Source of the DNA: Gonapodya prolifera JEL478
Lineage: Eukaryota; Monoblepharomycota; Monoblepharidomycetes; Monoblepharidales; Gonapodyaceae
Direction of reading: 5' to 3'
Length of the DNA: 64,000 nt
Assembly (NCBI GenBank): GCA_001574975.1
Contig: KQ965771.1
Location: forward strand, 1 to 64,000
Shown: in pieces, positions 11,963 to 23,543 of the stretch
Numbering within the stretch: position 1 is the stretch's first letter
Layout of the letters: every line of letters begins with the position of its first letter
Notes under the pieces: model-generated
What the model was told of the DNA's origin: nothing
Database searches by the model: none
What the model saw: only the letters and a program-made list of their open reading frames with translations
Position numbers and translations under genes: made by a program

Positions 11963-13247
11963 TCATCGATTCCTCCTCGCACTAACGGACACCCTCGCAT
12001 CCAAGCCGCCCGCATACCGCACGGTCTTCCCTCCGACTTCGACGTCCTCTTCATCGGCGCTGACTGTACGCGTACTTCCACGCGAATCGTATGACGCGTC
12101 GGACGCCCGACGGTTGCGACTGCTGCTACTGGACTTCTTTGCCGTTTTGAGCGAAGGCTTGGACCCACCGGAGGAGCGCTCAGACTTGGACGTTTTGCGA
12201 GTACCGCTTGATTTGCCGGACCGTTTGGAGGAGCGGCGTCCGTCCGCCATCTCCGACTCGATCTCGAGGTCTTCTCGGACGTATCCGTCCTGACCGTCGA
12301 AGTCAGCTTCGGCAATTGTCATGTCGGAGGGTCGCCCCTGCACAGAGTTGTACGAGCCGTTCATTCCGCCGGTATTCGCGAGGCGGTTCTTTCGGGCCTT
12401 GACTTGGCGCGCGTGCTGGTTTTGAGCTTCGAGGCGTTTCTGTTGGTGTGCAAGTAAGAACTGGCAAGTACCGTCTCCTTCAAACAAACAGAAGGCGATC
12501 GCGATCTCCAATATCACGAGAGACAAGGCGCAATACCTTCCCGACGAGTGGAATGTATTCTCCACCGGACAGTCTCGGTCAGCGCCTGACAGCACTTTGG
12601 CCTCCGATGCCCTAACCCCTTCCCCCGCCCGCCCGTAATTCCGTCGAGGAGACTCACTTGGAATTCCTCCTCCCTCTCTCTTCTCCTCCTTTCAGCCTGC
12701 TCTTCCTTTTCTTTCAACTTCCTAGCAATCTCTTGCGGGCTCTGCTCGCGATGCGGACTCTCCCCATCGTCGTACAAGTCGAGGCCCTGGAACGGAGCAG
12801 GGCGTCTCTTGGACGTGGGCGGGCGTAGAGCACGCGATGCAGTATGTGAGTTGGACGACGATGAAAGTGGAGGAAGTGTAGGGTTGCGTGGTTTACGAGA
12901 GTCTTGAAGTGCTTCGGCCTCTTTGATCTTACGAGTGACGTCTTCTTTGGAGAGGCTGAGTGACGGGAGTGCACCACGAGGCGGTAATTTGGGGGATGCC
13001 TCTTCGGCTGTTGATGCGACCTAGTACATCAAAGGGGAACATTGAATTGAACGTGCTCGAGGAATACGGGTTTGCTTGATGGCACATTGTCACATACTTT
13101 GAATTCTTCGTCAAGAGGGATCTCGAATGCTATCGCCTTTCGTGCTAGCTCCTTCACCGCCCGTTCCTTTGCGAGATGAGAGAGTGGTTCGGGTGACACC
13201 TTGTTCGAGGGTTCCGCTGGATCAATCTTCGACGCCGTGCAACCCAT
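11963..13247 (-). CDS. Stathmin-like coiled-coil protein with an MGC acylation signal
   Basis: The N-terminus MGCTASKID fits N-myristoylation on Gly2 with palmitoylation on Cys3. Residues about 25-110 resemble a stathmin domain: KERAVKELARKAIAFEIPL, then PKLPPRG, then SKEDVTRKIKEAEAL, in the order of the family's KELxKRAxGxAFE..., proline-rich linker and SLEEIQxKLEAAEER. A second helix, SPQEIARKLKEKEEQAERR, follows after a Ser-rich linker, then HQQKRLEAQNQHARQVKARKNR, like the family's last tubulin-binding stretch. The tail is Ser/Lys-rich. Introns near 13110 and 12655 are clear; one near 12500 is uncertain. Known stathmins sequester tubulin dimers, and the neuronal forms are palmitoylated. 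The assignment is by eye; other acylated coiled-coil proteins are possible. Confidence 0.5.
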
Positions 13248-13971
13248 GACGCTCTAGCGGTTAAGTGGATGATGGATGACTGTGGCGGAGGAGTGAGTCG
13301 ATGAGATGGAGTAGATTGGGTGCTGCGACGCGGCGGAAGTTTTGATGGACGTGGGATCGCGGACGGATGGTAGCCTCAGTAAGAGGTCACGAGGAGAGCA
13401 ATCAGAGATTGGCGACGAGAGAGCAGATCGAGCGGCGTCGATGGATCGCGCGTGAATCGGGTCGGATGTGTTGGAGTATCGAAGAATTTTCCGATCGGAG
13501 GTCTGGACCAAAGATGGCGCTGCCTGGACCCACCACGAGCGAGAGAACACGAGCAAATGTAAGAATCAAGCAGGGTCTACCCTTTTGAAGCCACAGTCTA
13601 CGACAGAGAGCGCATTATAGCCGAAAGCTGTCCCTGAAATTGAAATCAAAGCCCTGGCAGGTACGTCTTTACCTGTCGCTGGGGTGTCGTGACGACGTGA
13701 TTTAGAGTCTGCTCTGATAAAAAAAACGGCTACAGAGGGTTGGCGTCTGCCCGTTGTGTGAAAGAATTGACGAGGCGGACCCGCCACTGTACCAGCGAGC
13801 CCTCAGAGAAGTATAGGGTGAAAATAATCAGAATAAAGGCTATATTGATTATTTATGTTGTCCCTTCGCTGTTTTGGTGAGGTTCGCAAAAACCTTTGCG
13901 CCGACCTTGTGACCCTTCCGTTTCTGAAACTACCGCCGGCAAACTCTACCCAAGCCCCAGACGTCCAACGG
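13248..13971. promoter_or_regulatory. Divergent intergenic region, stathmin-like and Zn2Cys6 genes
   Basis: About 720 bp between two divergently transcribed genes, expected to contain both promoters. An AT-rich patch lies around 13815-13858. No gene, tRNA or repeat is evident. An ATG at 13855 is in frame with the downstream gene, but the family-like sequence starts at 13972. Confidence 0.4.
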
Positions 13972-16900
13972 ATGCCCCCCAAGTCTGTGCGGTCCCGCTT
14001 CAAGCGGCGATCCTGCGATGCCTGCTATTATGCCCACGAGGTGCACTGTCTGCATGCTGCTTCACTGTATCCAATCCCTCTCGCCTCAATTAACCCCCAA
14101 CGCCCCCAAACAGCGATGCGACAAGGACAAGCGACCGGTATGTCTCGGCTTCACCCACTGATGGCTCCTCGTCCGGTGACCTTACCTGACAAACCTATCG
14201 ACCACATGTCCCCATGACCCCTACCAGTGCGATCGTTGTTCAGCTCGTCGTATCAGATGCGCAGAGCTGAGAGAGGCAAATAACGAAATGCCAGAGGGCG
14301 TCGAGCCCGAGGAGGAGCTGCCGGATGACGAGGATATGGTCAGTATGCAGGTTGTGACTGCTGCGAGACCAGCACCCCCGCCCAAGCCAGAAGTGCCGCT
14401 CTGGCTCTTTGACGACCTTGGTATGTTCTCTCGTGTGAAGTGAGGCCGATCGGGATGAGGCGTAGCAGACTGGAATGAAGTTCAGCTAGCAAGCATATCG
14501 ATCGACTGAGTCCCGAGGTGCGAGCTAGCGAGCTCGAGGCCCAAGTTCGAAGCGCGATTCAAGATTTTTATGTGAAGCGAGCCGACCGCTGGAGGCGAGT
14601 GATCCTTTGTGGAGCGTTTATCAAGCGATGGGGTCGTCTCTTGGTGCAAAAGTGTACCGCACTGACCGAGACTTCTACCGGAGATCTGACCCTATGCTGA
14701 GCGTGTATGCTTGTTGGGGATCAAGGTTTTGGCGGTACTTAGTGACGGTGCTTGGGAGAGGAAGAGGAGGTAGTCGTCCCTATTCACCTCCCACACTCGA
14801 TCCCTTGTCTCCCAGAACCCATTCCGGACCTCACGTCCCAACTCCGACACCGCTTCGAAGAATTGTATAGATTTGGACTTGATATGAATGAAGTATCGGC
14901 GTGGGATGAGGTGAGCCGCCGTTTGTCATCCGTCCTGCATGTGTGCGACAGCTTCTCTACAACATGTTCTAACTTCGACAGGAAGCAACAAGGCGGGCGT
15001 GGGCTGACGGGGCTAAAACGACTTCCCCACTTCTTTTATACTCGAACATGGCGCTGGCCGTTTCGAATGGCGACTCGGTGAGTCCTCGGCAGGCGTTCAG
15101 AACAACATTTCCCCCATGCAATGATAAATGGTTAACCATCCTCATCGATACTCACCAGCGACGCTTGGGTGTCACGCCCGGGATAAACGATGACACACGT
15201 GATGCACTTCCATATTTGGAACGGGCCAAGCGCGTCATGGGATTCGCTCGAAACACTCCGTCGACTGATTCGCTGGTAAGAGACCCTCCCACTGTACTCT
15301 CGTACCTGTTTAATCCCCGCTCTATCACCTTTGTAGTTCGCCCTAATGGCCTTCCTCGCAGTAAGCTCGCCGCTCCAGTTCTCAGTTCTACAGCTCCGCT
15401 GATCCCGCGGTGTGATCTCTCGTCTTCTCAGGCATGTCAAACCTGTCATTATATCCCCGTCTCCACCATGGTCATAATCGCCGAGTGAGTGGGCCCGATC
15501 TACTTTTCCGACCTTTACTGTTGTCAAACTGAACGTCAATCATCCAGGGCAATGGAAGACGTTGTCAAGCACATCAAAGCCAATATTGATCCGGACTCGA
15601 TTCCTGAATTTGCTTCTATCGCGCCACAGGACCGTTTCTTTCGGCGCTTGTGGGTCCCATTGCTCGTTATACTTCACCTTACGACCATCGTTTATTTCCC
15701 TTTCTGCCCTTCTCCACCGTCCTGTCCCACCCCTTGTCGCCCATTTTCCCTCCACTAGATTGTACTGGGTCCCCCAAAAGATGCGCTGGGCGACCTTCTA
15801 TCTTGCAGGGAACAGTAGTGTGACACTTCTCACAAAGTATATATCCGGGGACCAGGATGGTATGCTTCCGTTACCAGTAGACGTCGCCACCCCACCAAAC
15901 TACTACCTCGGTTTTGTCAGCGTTCACTCAAATGGGCATCGCCGACGTGAAAGTGAACACAAACATCCACGACTTCCACTCAACGACAGTTCAGCCGCGG
16001 TCGTTTCTGATTCTTGATCCGCACGCTTTTGAGGCTGCGATAGAGAACTACGTGGGGGATGAAGTTGATCCTGGTGCGTGGTTGTAGAATTGTCAACTCC
16101 CATCTTAGCATCCCGAGCTGGCTCAAACAAACGGTTCCTCCCCTCGCTCCACATAACTCCCACAGGGGCCCTTTCCACATATGGATACTTCTTGGCCGGG
16201 CAGGTTGGCGTCTACCGGACCGCTCTGAACGCAGCTGATCCCGCAGCCCACGCTGCGCTGTTCTCTCCCATCGTTCAGTTCCAGTACCCGTCGGTTCTCC
16301 AGTTCCGACTTGTCCAACTCGACGCGTGCTATGAGAAATTACATTCACTTCTCCCTGCGTCGACGTTAGGTGAGTTGTCTCCTATGAACGGTTGCCCACG
16401 GGCCCATTGCCTTACTCAATTTTCTTCGCGAAAACGCTAGCGCTTATGGAAAGTGGTCACCTTCCCGTCACCTTCCGTAACTGGTCGCAGTGGTTTGCGC
16501 CTAAAAGCGCGGACTCTTCGCCTGGCTCGTCGCGTTCGTCGCCCGAGGTAGGTACTATTTCATCGTATAAATTCACGCGAGTCGGCACCTCGTCACCTCA
16601 TGGTCTCTCACTCGCAACTTCGTCCCAAAGAACAACCTCCAAATCTCACCGAATGAATGCTTTTGGCTCCTGGACATGCTTGGGTCTCGCATCATGCTGC
16701 ACGCGCCAGTGCGCGGGAATATAGTACTTTTGGCGCAGATGCCAGCAGACAGTGCAATATCTGGTCCTCATCTCCCCTCACCTGCATGGTTGGAGAATGA
16801 CATGGGGTTCACCAAGTGCATGGAAGCCGCTAGCCGGATCGCAAGAGTGCTCAGGGCATTCGCCCTGTCGTGTTGGAAACATGAAATGGGAGCCGTGTTT

Positions 16901-17272
16901 CCAACAGTTGTTTTTGCCAGTAAGCTAAGCGCAGCAGGTGCCGTATTTACCCCAACTCACAACGACTCCACTGTGCTAGTCTACCTGTCCGCTCTAACCC
17001 ACATCATCAACTACCGCAACATCCTCCAAATCTCACAATTCCAGCACCCTCAGATGACGCCCCTCGCCGTGAGCACCGCGCAAGACATGGCGATGTTTTC
17101 CATTCGCATACTGGAGGCTGTAGGCACGGTAGTTCACTCGGCCAAGGATTTCGCCCGCGTGGCGCGTCTGTTCTTGTCGAGCCACGACCCGCCCTTCGTG
17201 CCGTCGTACAAGTGCTTTGATTACGATGAATTGAGGAGGTTGGCATTGGTGGCCAAGGAGCTTACCAAGTGA
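13972..17272 (+). CDS. Fungal Zn2Cys6 binuclear cluster transcription factor
   Basis: A nuclear DNA-binding regulator of the Gal4-type class. The cluster appears only after removing two introns (about 14040-14110 and 14139-14231): CDACYYAHERC, then DKDKRP, then CDRCSARRIRC. This gives the exact C-x2-C-x6-C-x6-C-x2-C-x6-C pattern near residues 15-42. An acidic linker (EGVEPEEELPDDED) follows. The rest, spread over about ten exons, is mainly helical and matches the style of the fungal transcription factor middle domain (for example MRWATFYLAGNSSV and LNAADPAAHAALF), ending DELRRLALVAKELTK at the TGA at 17270. Target genes cannot be inferred. Some internal exon edges are uncertain. Confidence 0.82.
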
Positions 17273-17756
17273 AGATGCCGATGCACGTACTACTTTCACT
17301 TGATCTGGGGGGAGGGCCTGTTTGGATTTCTTTTGCATCAAGGCGCTCACATTATTTGAGTTTTCACTACTCCGTAAATATATAGCATATTATCTTCCAT
17401 CTCCAGGCTTTGTCTGGCAATTGTCGATAGCGTTCTTTGGTCGAGCGAGGACATTTCTGACCCGCGATTCACCCATGTTATAAGCGCTCCCATATCACCA
17501 GTGTTGACTTGACTGTTGCGTTACTGTGGATTGAAGAGGCGTCAGCACACTGCATCTCGTTGGAGCATATTTGTAGATAGCTTTTCATTCCAACTCAACG
17601 GCCATCGGTACTAAAATAATTATAATGATACATTCAAAATCACGAAACCATTAGGGAATCTCCAATATGTCCGAATATCTGAATCCTTGAGAGTCCATTT
17701 CCATGCGAATATCCCCAAGTTCTCTGTTCTTCTCGCAATGTTCGTTTCGTTGTCAA
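17273..17756. other. Convergent 3' intergenic region
   Basis: About 480 bp between the ends of two convergent genes. It is AT-rich, with several AATAAA-like and TATATA strings that could serve polyadenylation. No gene is seen. Confidence 0.4.
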
Positions 17757-18038
17757 CTACCCCCGCCCACAGCAGAACCATCCAGAGGTGTAAGACGCCA
17801 CACTCTCCACCATAGAGTCCATCCTGTTGACCCCGGGGTGTATGGGAACTGTTAGATGCATCATAACTCGGGGATCCCCAGGTTTAACTGCGTCGGACGG
17901 CGGCGCCATTCGCAGAGGCGCGGGTTGTACGTCCGGTTGTGCTTTCTTCTCCTCGACAGGAACTTGTTGAAACGGTGGGGACCAGGCCGGTACCTGGAGA
18001 TGATATGCTGGGGGTTGTTCTGTACGAGGAGAGTCCAT
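17757..18038 (-). CDS. Small proline-rich protein with CC-containing C-terminus (hypothetical)
   Basis: An unrecognised reading frame. From the ATG at 18038 it encodes about 93 residues beginning MDSPRTEQPPAYHLQ, with a PPAY (WW-domain ligand-like) motif and many prolines, ending SYTSGWFCCGRG. The paired cysteines near the C-terminus could be acylated. A TTTCAG just upstream (about 18065) looks like a 3' splice site, and an upstream exon ending near 18165 at CAT/GTGAGC is plausible, but I could not join them in phase. It may therefore be the last exon of a longer gene. Confidence 0.35.
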   Translation of the reverse strand: MDSPRTEQPPAYHLQVPAWSPPFQQVPVEEKKAQPDVQPAPLRMAPPSDAVKPGDPRVMMHLTVPIHPGVNRMDSMVESVASYTSGWFCCGRG

Positions 18039-18961
18039 TCTGGTGTGGGATTGATAACCGATAGTCACTGAAACAATGCGATGGCGAATTGGCGAGAAAG
18101 TTCACGGATGTGAGGATTGTAGAACGATCGGTCATCGTTGAGAGCAAAGGACAGCTCACATGGAAAAGAAGACGTCCCTCGGAAGGAAAGAATCTAATGA
18201 ATGTCGTCGGTGGCTTTCCTCCGAAGATTGGATAGACGCTGAGTGGAGGATCGAGCTGACCCAACCGTTTAAGAGATTTCCGTCTGTTGGGAGCAGTCGT
18301 TTCTGTTCTTCCAATTATACAGTGGCGCGATATACAACTGTTCTTCCGACTGAGGTCAAAGAAGTGTTCTCAATATAATTTTTTCCGGAAGGACCCCAGA
18401 CAAACAAACACACTCCGTCGTTCTTTATTTTCCTTCCCATTTTACACTCGGAGCTAAGTGATATCCCTTGCAAGTAGAATTACAACTTTCGGAAGCATCA
18501 ACCCTTGTCAACATCGATCTCCCGTTTCGCCAAGTCAACAACAGACAAAAATGCCACAGTTATTTTGGGCTTAGACCATGTGATTTCTTTCTGCCAGAAG
18601 TGCATGCGGTGAAAAGGGTAATGGTATGAGCTGGCAAGCAGTTGCGCCTTTGTTAATGGAGCACTTCTTTACTCTCTTGCAAATCGTGACTTCACTTCAG
18701 TTATATATCTGCCAAATATATTTGTTGAAGTGTTCTGACGAGTTGAGGTCATCCAATACCGCCTATCCAATACATGCAACACTCAGTGGTTTTTAGAGCA
18801 TCTTTTTACACCATAGTGTATGCGCGGAAATGTTCGTCGAGGTATCGGGGTTTTGACATGTGTCAAGTACATCGCGAAGATCAGATTACAACGCTCCCCC
18901 ACACCACTATTACGAGGAAAATCGTACTTGGGTAGCTCCACCATAAACTCTGATTGAAATC
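18039..18961. other. Intergenic stretch, little coding signal
   Basis: The first 250 bp may hold an upstream exon of the proline-rich gene. From about 18370 to 18950 the DNA is AT-rich and shows no supported gene, RNA or repeat. Confidence 0.4.
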
Positions 18962-19710
18962 TCAAGACCCAGGTCCGTTCTTCAAGGTTTTCTCCAACTC
19001 CCTGAAAGCCTTCGTCGCCGGATCCTCCCCTCCCTGGGCCAGAAGACGCCTCCTATCAATATCCTCCCACCGCGCAATTTTACCGCTCCACGACGTGGTA
19101 CGGGTGCCAGATGCTCCGATGCTGGAGGTGAGCGAGGTCTCCCGAGACCGAAGCTCGGAAAAGAGAGCGGCACGGAGGGATTTGTATCGTTCGATAGAGT
19201 CAGCGTGTGTGTCCCAGACACTGTTTCATCACAGTCGAGCACCCGCGCGGGGGCCGATGATTGTTCAATACAATACGTTTCAACCCCCGAATATCACCAC
19301 AAACGCACAACTCACCAATGCGCACACCCGCTCCCACAACACCACTCCGGCTCCGGTGCCTCGGGCGGTCTCATATTGTCCGCGACCCACTCCAGCGTGG
19401 TTTCCGGGAGGGCGCGCAGTTGGTCTTCGATCGACGGGCCCGTCGATTCACTCCCGGGCGTTTCGGATGGCAAGAGTGGAGAGGGTGCGGTGTAGAGAGG
19501 CGGAGATGGGTGGAGTTGGGCAGGAGAGCCGGATGGATGTGTGATTGACGTGATCGACGGTTCCGGCGACGTGGACGATGTCAAGCCGCGTTGAAGCGAT
19601 CGAGTACGACGGCGAGTGCATGAGAGAGTCGTGATGCGAGGTGCAGCCGCACGGGCACCGTTCTGTACGAGTCGATTCACAAGTTTCGTTACGAAACCTT
19701 CCGATTCCAT
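18962..19710 (-). CDS. Oxidoreductase-like (OXLD1-type) mitochondrial protein
   Basis: Two exons join across a 95-nt intron (GTGAGT...AAACAG, 19221-19315). The junction restores the family signature PPEAPEPEWCCGSGCAHCVWD: a proline-rich lead, then CCxSGCxxCVWD, which defines the 'oxidoreductase-like domain, N-terminal' family. The N-terminus (MESEGFVTKLVNRLVQNGARAAA) is basic and amphipathic, as in mitochondrial targeting sequences. After the signature come DSIERYKSLRAALFSEL and a helical C-terminus ending TLKNGPGS. Total length is about 218 aa. The family is small and of uncertain biochemical function; the cysteine cluster may bind metal. It lies tail-to-tail with the small proline-rich gene's promoter side and just downstream of the reductase gene. 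Confidence 0.85.
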
Positions 19711-19985
19711 AGATTTAAACGGGGAGAGCGAACGCGAGAGAACTCACAGTGACGCGCAGGGCTATCGCTTGCCAAGCGGTGGACTCGAGGCGGCTGATGT
19801 GTCCGGGAAGCATCGGTGGAAGTACATGAGGGGAAATTTTGCTGACACGAAGACAGTCAGCAACGGATGAACTTTAGACTACACTCCATGAATTGGCTGA
19901 ACGTGTTTGCGAATTGTATTCTCATGTTTGAAATGAATTGCTAAACGGCGTAAAGCTTTATCACACTCCAGATCCGAGGTCACCT

Positions 19986-21662
19986 TTACAACTTCCCCTT
20001 GGGCGTCTCGTCGATGCGGTCTGCATGAGCAAAGAGTAAAAAACCAGCCATGAGTCGCTCTTTGCCAACACACAACCGTTCCACACGAATGTACTCACAC
20101 ACGAGCTTCACCCCGCTGACCTTGCCCGCCTCCATCAACCCAAGCCCCTCCCTGACACCCGCAAGTCCTCCCGGAACGACCTTGACCACATTGGGCTTAA
20201 AGATTCCCTGGTCGACCCACTTCGCAAGCTGGTGAAACCACCTTCGAGCAAACTCGGCGTCGCCCTTGGGTCCCTGGAGGTGGGCCGACCCGACGCCCGT
20301 CCATGGCACTTGAACGCTCTTGGGTAACTCGGCCGCGGCCTTCTTGGGCACGTTGAGCACGACGGTCACGATCCCTCCGCGGGGTTGGAGGGCTTGGGCG
20401 AGTTCGGTGTACGACGCCGTCGACCCCGATTTGTCCGCGTGCGCGTCAAAGGCCCCCACGAGAGGGAGTCCGACCGAAGCGATGGCGGATTTGATGGCAC
20501 CGCGGACATCTGGGGAGCGGTAGTCGACGACGAAGGTTGCGCCAAGGGATTTGGCGAGGTCGGCGCCAGCGCCGGCGATGCCGATGCTGGTGGTTGGTGT
20601 GCGAGGTAGAACACGACGTGGCGGTGCGACGAAGCGTTGGTTTCGTGAGGAGAACAAGGTGGGTGATATTATGATACATGGTTAGAAGTGATTCAATTTG
20701 TTTGGTCGTGCATGACAGCGGACAGTCAACTCACACTTTGTATCCGGCAAGGTGAGCCAGCTGAACTGCATACGCCCCTACACTGGACGACGCGCCCCAC
20801 ACAAGCACGGCCTGTCCCTGCGCCTTTGGGTTGGGTTTACCGTCCGGAGTGGGCTCGACAAGGCCAATCTTTCTGAACAAGCCAATCGCCGCGGTCATGA
20901 CAGCGAGGGGCAGAGTCGCTGCGCTCTCGAAGGAGGTGTTGGGGCCGAGTTGGAAGGTCGTCCAAGAGGGCGAGACGGAGTGGGTTTGGTAGGCGCCGTA
21001 GGTGTTGTTGGTGGCCATTTTGGTGAAGGCTCCGACCTGGAGTAGGGCCGTTGGCGTGGGGCCGGAAGGAAAGAAAGGACGGTGATGAGTTTGCGGAAGA
21101 AAGATGACTTACGTAAGGACGAGCTGATGAAGAGTAGCTGGCATGGATCCATTCGTGGTTTGATGGCCACTCTCCCATGAAGTAAAGAGATAATTGAATC
21201 TCCGGCACTCCAATTTTCGCTAAGTGTCTCTACCATCGTCCTGCTTCCACCGTCCATGTTTCCAAGCCTAGATACCTATCTATCAACCCGATTGCATTCC
21301 ATCACCCAGCAGACCGACAAAATGTGGCCTCTGGGAACCGCCTCCCTTAGCTCGTCATCCTCCGCACTACTTTTAAATGCGGCTTCGCTCTCACTGCGTC
21401 TCATTTCGCTACTCACCCGATCGCCCTTCTTGAACTCCTTGACATTGGCGCCGACCGCCTCGACATACCCGGCGACATCATTTCCCTCGATACCCTCAAA
21501 CACGCCGACCTTGGAGAGTTTCCAGTCCTTTGGGTTCGACGCGACTGCGACGTTCCGGATGAGCACTTCGTCGGGACCGGGAGTCGGCGGGTACGGTTTC
21601 TGCGGGTTCTGCTGGAGAACGGCGCCGCGAGCTTTCGAGAGGACGACTGCGGGGTACGACAT
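19986..21662 (-). CDS. Medium-chain reductase, zinc-free quinone oxidoreductase/TOXD-CipB type
   Basis: An NAD(P)H-dependent oxidoreductase of the MDR superfamily. The GroES-like N-terminus (MSYPAVVLSKARGAVL, DEVLIRNVAVASNPKDWK, GNDVAGYVEAVG) lacks the catalytic zinc cysteines. The Rossmann part carries VWGASSSVGAYAVQLAHLAGY and KSLGATFVVDY. The C-terminus, VSGVKLV joined to YRIDETPKGKL over the last intron, matches the fungal subgroup ending KLVYRI. Four exons; the first intron (21037-21416, 380 nt) is much longer than the others in this gene and its neighbours. It begins at the ATG at 21662, divergent from the F-box/ankyrin gene. Substrate unknown; fungal relatives act on enoyl or quinone substrates, some in secondary metabolism. 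Confidence 0.88.
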
Positions 21663-22150
21663 GGCTGAGTGGAAAGCGTGTGAGTTGTGTTTTGTTTTAA
21701 ATCGGAAGTCGGAAGCTTGTTCGGATGCGGTTTTACATTTATCCTTTCATCCCATAAATCGCAGAATCTGATACTCATCTACCAGCGTTTTTACGGACGA
21801 CAATTGATTCTGAACAGGTCAACTCATCGGGCGCCATTTAGTATCGCTCATGCGATTCAGTGCAGGAAGAGGAAACGCGAGCCAGTAACTGTGGCTGAGT
21901 GGTGAGATGCGAGTCTGAATCTCAGGAGTGGGGAAAACGAAGGGAAAGCATGGGGTTCTAAGGGGTATCTCATGGTTTGAGTAAGTACAGACCACCCCGA
22001 AGGCCGCACGCGGAGAGGAGCAGGATCGGTAGGTTGATTCGGTCGCCAACTGCAGTAAACAAGTACAGTGGGGTCAAAGAAGTCTTTGCTTGTTGTTCCT
22101 GGGGTGAAATTGGCGTCCTCAGTTCAACCGACAATGAAGAACCCCCGAAA
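21663..22150. promoter_or_regulatory. Divergent promoter region
   Basis: About 490 bp between the reductase gene (minus) and the F-box/ankyrin gene (plus). No separate gene is supported, although short frames exist. AT-rich around 21720-21800. Confidence 0.4.
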
Positions 22151-23321
22151 ATGATGAACCCACCACGAAATGGTAAACGGTGGCGCGAAGACGATCAAGA
22201 AGACAACAGTGCTCACAAGCGTCGGCGGGTTGTCGCGGATTCCTACCACTCGTCTTCTCCGTCGACTGGTATTATTGCCGACCCCACATCATCAGTTTCT
22301 CCCCCACGGCCAACATCCCAGCAGTTACACATCCGCGATGAATCACCCCCGCCCGTCATAGCGCTTCACAGAGAACTCGTCTCTGAGTCTTTTCCCCCTC
22401 CTGGAGCTGCCTTCCGAAATCATTGCACGAGTTGGAGTCTTTTCGTCTCGCCATCGCCTCGCTTTGCCCACGGGGACCCACAATCGACGCCTGAGAGACA
22501 TATTTCCCATCCAGCGAACATTGCGGCTCGCGCTCTGGTCCGTTTTTGCGCTCCAGAAAATGCCCTCGTCGCTGAAGCGACACATGGGGATTGCGCGACC
22601 ATCGGGATACTCTGTAAACGTGCCAAGAATATGAACAGAACCGTTCTCATAGGCGCACTCTGTGGTGTCCTTTATCAGCAGCGGCGTTTCACGGTCACCT
22701 TGAAGCAGTACGTTCCTTGCTGGACGCGGGAGCAGCGGTGAATCCAATATTCAGGAACGTCCTCGAAGAAGCGTGTCGAAATGGAAACGTGCCTATGGTC
22801 AAACTCCTCGTTCAGCGAGGGGCAAACTTGCACAAGTATGGGGATTTGTGCCTCAGAACAGCAGCTGCCAAGGGCAGACTGGAAATTGTTCGACTCTTGA
22901 TGGACCTGGGCGTTACTAAACTGAACGTCATCGGCTCCGCCATGCGAGTAGCCATTAACACTGGACACTTTGGCTTGCTAGAGTAGCTACATTCTTGTGG
23001 AGGGCGTCTGACTGCTGACGAAGCCACGGACTATTTACTCCCCGCGGTGAGAGCCGTCACTTGGGGGCTGCGAAGACTCTCATTCTCAGTGGTGCAAATG
23101 TGAATGCAAGGAGTGGCGTCGCGCTTTATGAAGCCGTAAGCCAAAGTCACGAGGCAATGGTTAATTTACTTCTGGATTGAGGAGCAGATATTCACATTAA
23201 CAATGACGGTGCCCTTTATGTTGCGGCTATTCAGGAGAGCGAGGAGGTTGTGCGACTGCTTCTCAGACGGGGTGCTTTTGTGGATAGTACCCTGGAGATC
23301 CTGAGGCGCGGCAAAATGTGA
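22151..23321 (+). pseudogene. F-box/ankyrin-repeat protein, decayed at the 3' end
   Basis: The start MMNPPRNGKRWREDDQED leads a Lys/Arg-rich, nuclear-localisation-like segment, then an F-box-like motif LELPSEIIARVGVFSSRHRLA near 22400-22460. Ankyrin repeats follow: AAAFHGHLEAVRSLLDAGA, EEACRNGNVPMVKLLVQRGA and TAAAKGRLEIVRLLMDLG. After a stop at 22984-22986 more ankyrin units continue (ILSGANVNARSGVALYEAV, MVNLLLD, VAAIQESEEVVRLLLRRGA) with at least two further in-frame stops and a frame change. Known F-box proteins recruit substrates to SCF ubiquitin ligases and ankyrins bind the substrate. Either the gene now ends at 22986 as a shorter protein, or the whole is dead. The junction between the F-box part and the first ankyrin needs an intron of about 60 nt that I could not place in phase. 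Confidence 0.6.
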
Positions 23322-23543
23322 ATGGACGAACCTCCGTACGTACTTCTGAACAAATGCTTTGCCGAACTGGCGGTTCCCGAACATTCTTAAAAGATTCTAT
23401 TGTTTAGTTTCATGCGATATCAGAATATCAATGACAGCGGCGAGAGTGAGGTGCACAATCTTATGGACTTTGCAAATATTTAGCACACGAATGGGTGAGA
23501 GTGAGGTGTATCGTCTAACCCAAGGGTGAAACGTTTGCACTAT

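Noticed and set aside
18982-19242. Minus-strand 86-codon frame beginning MLDCDETVSG
   Set aside because: A shadow of the second exon of the OXLD1-like gene, whose correct frame is set by the restored CCGSGCAHCVWD motif.
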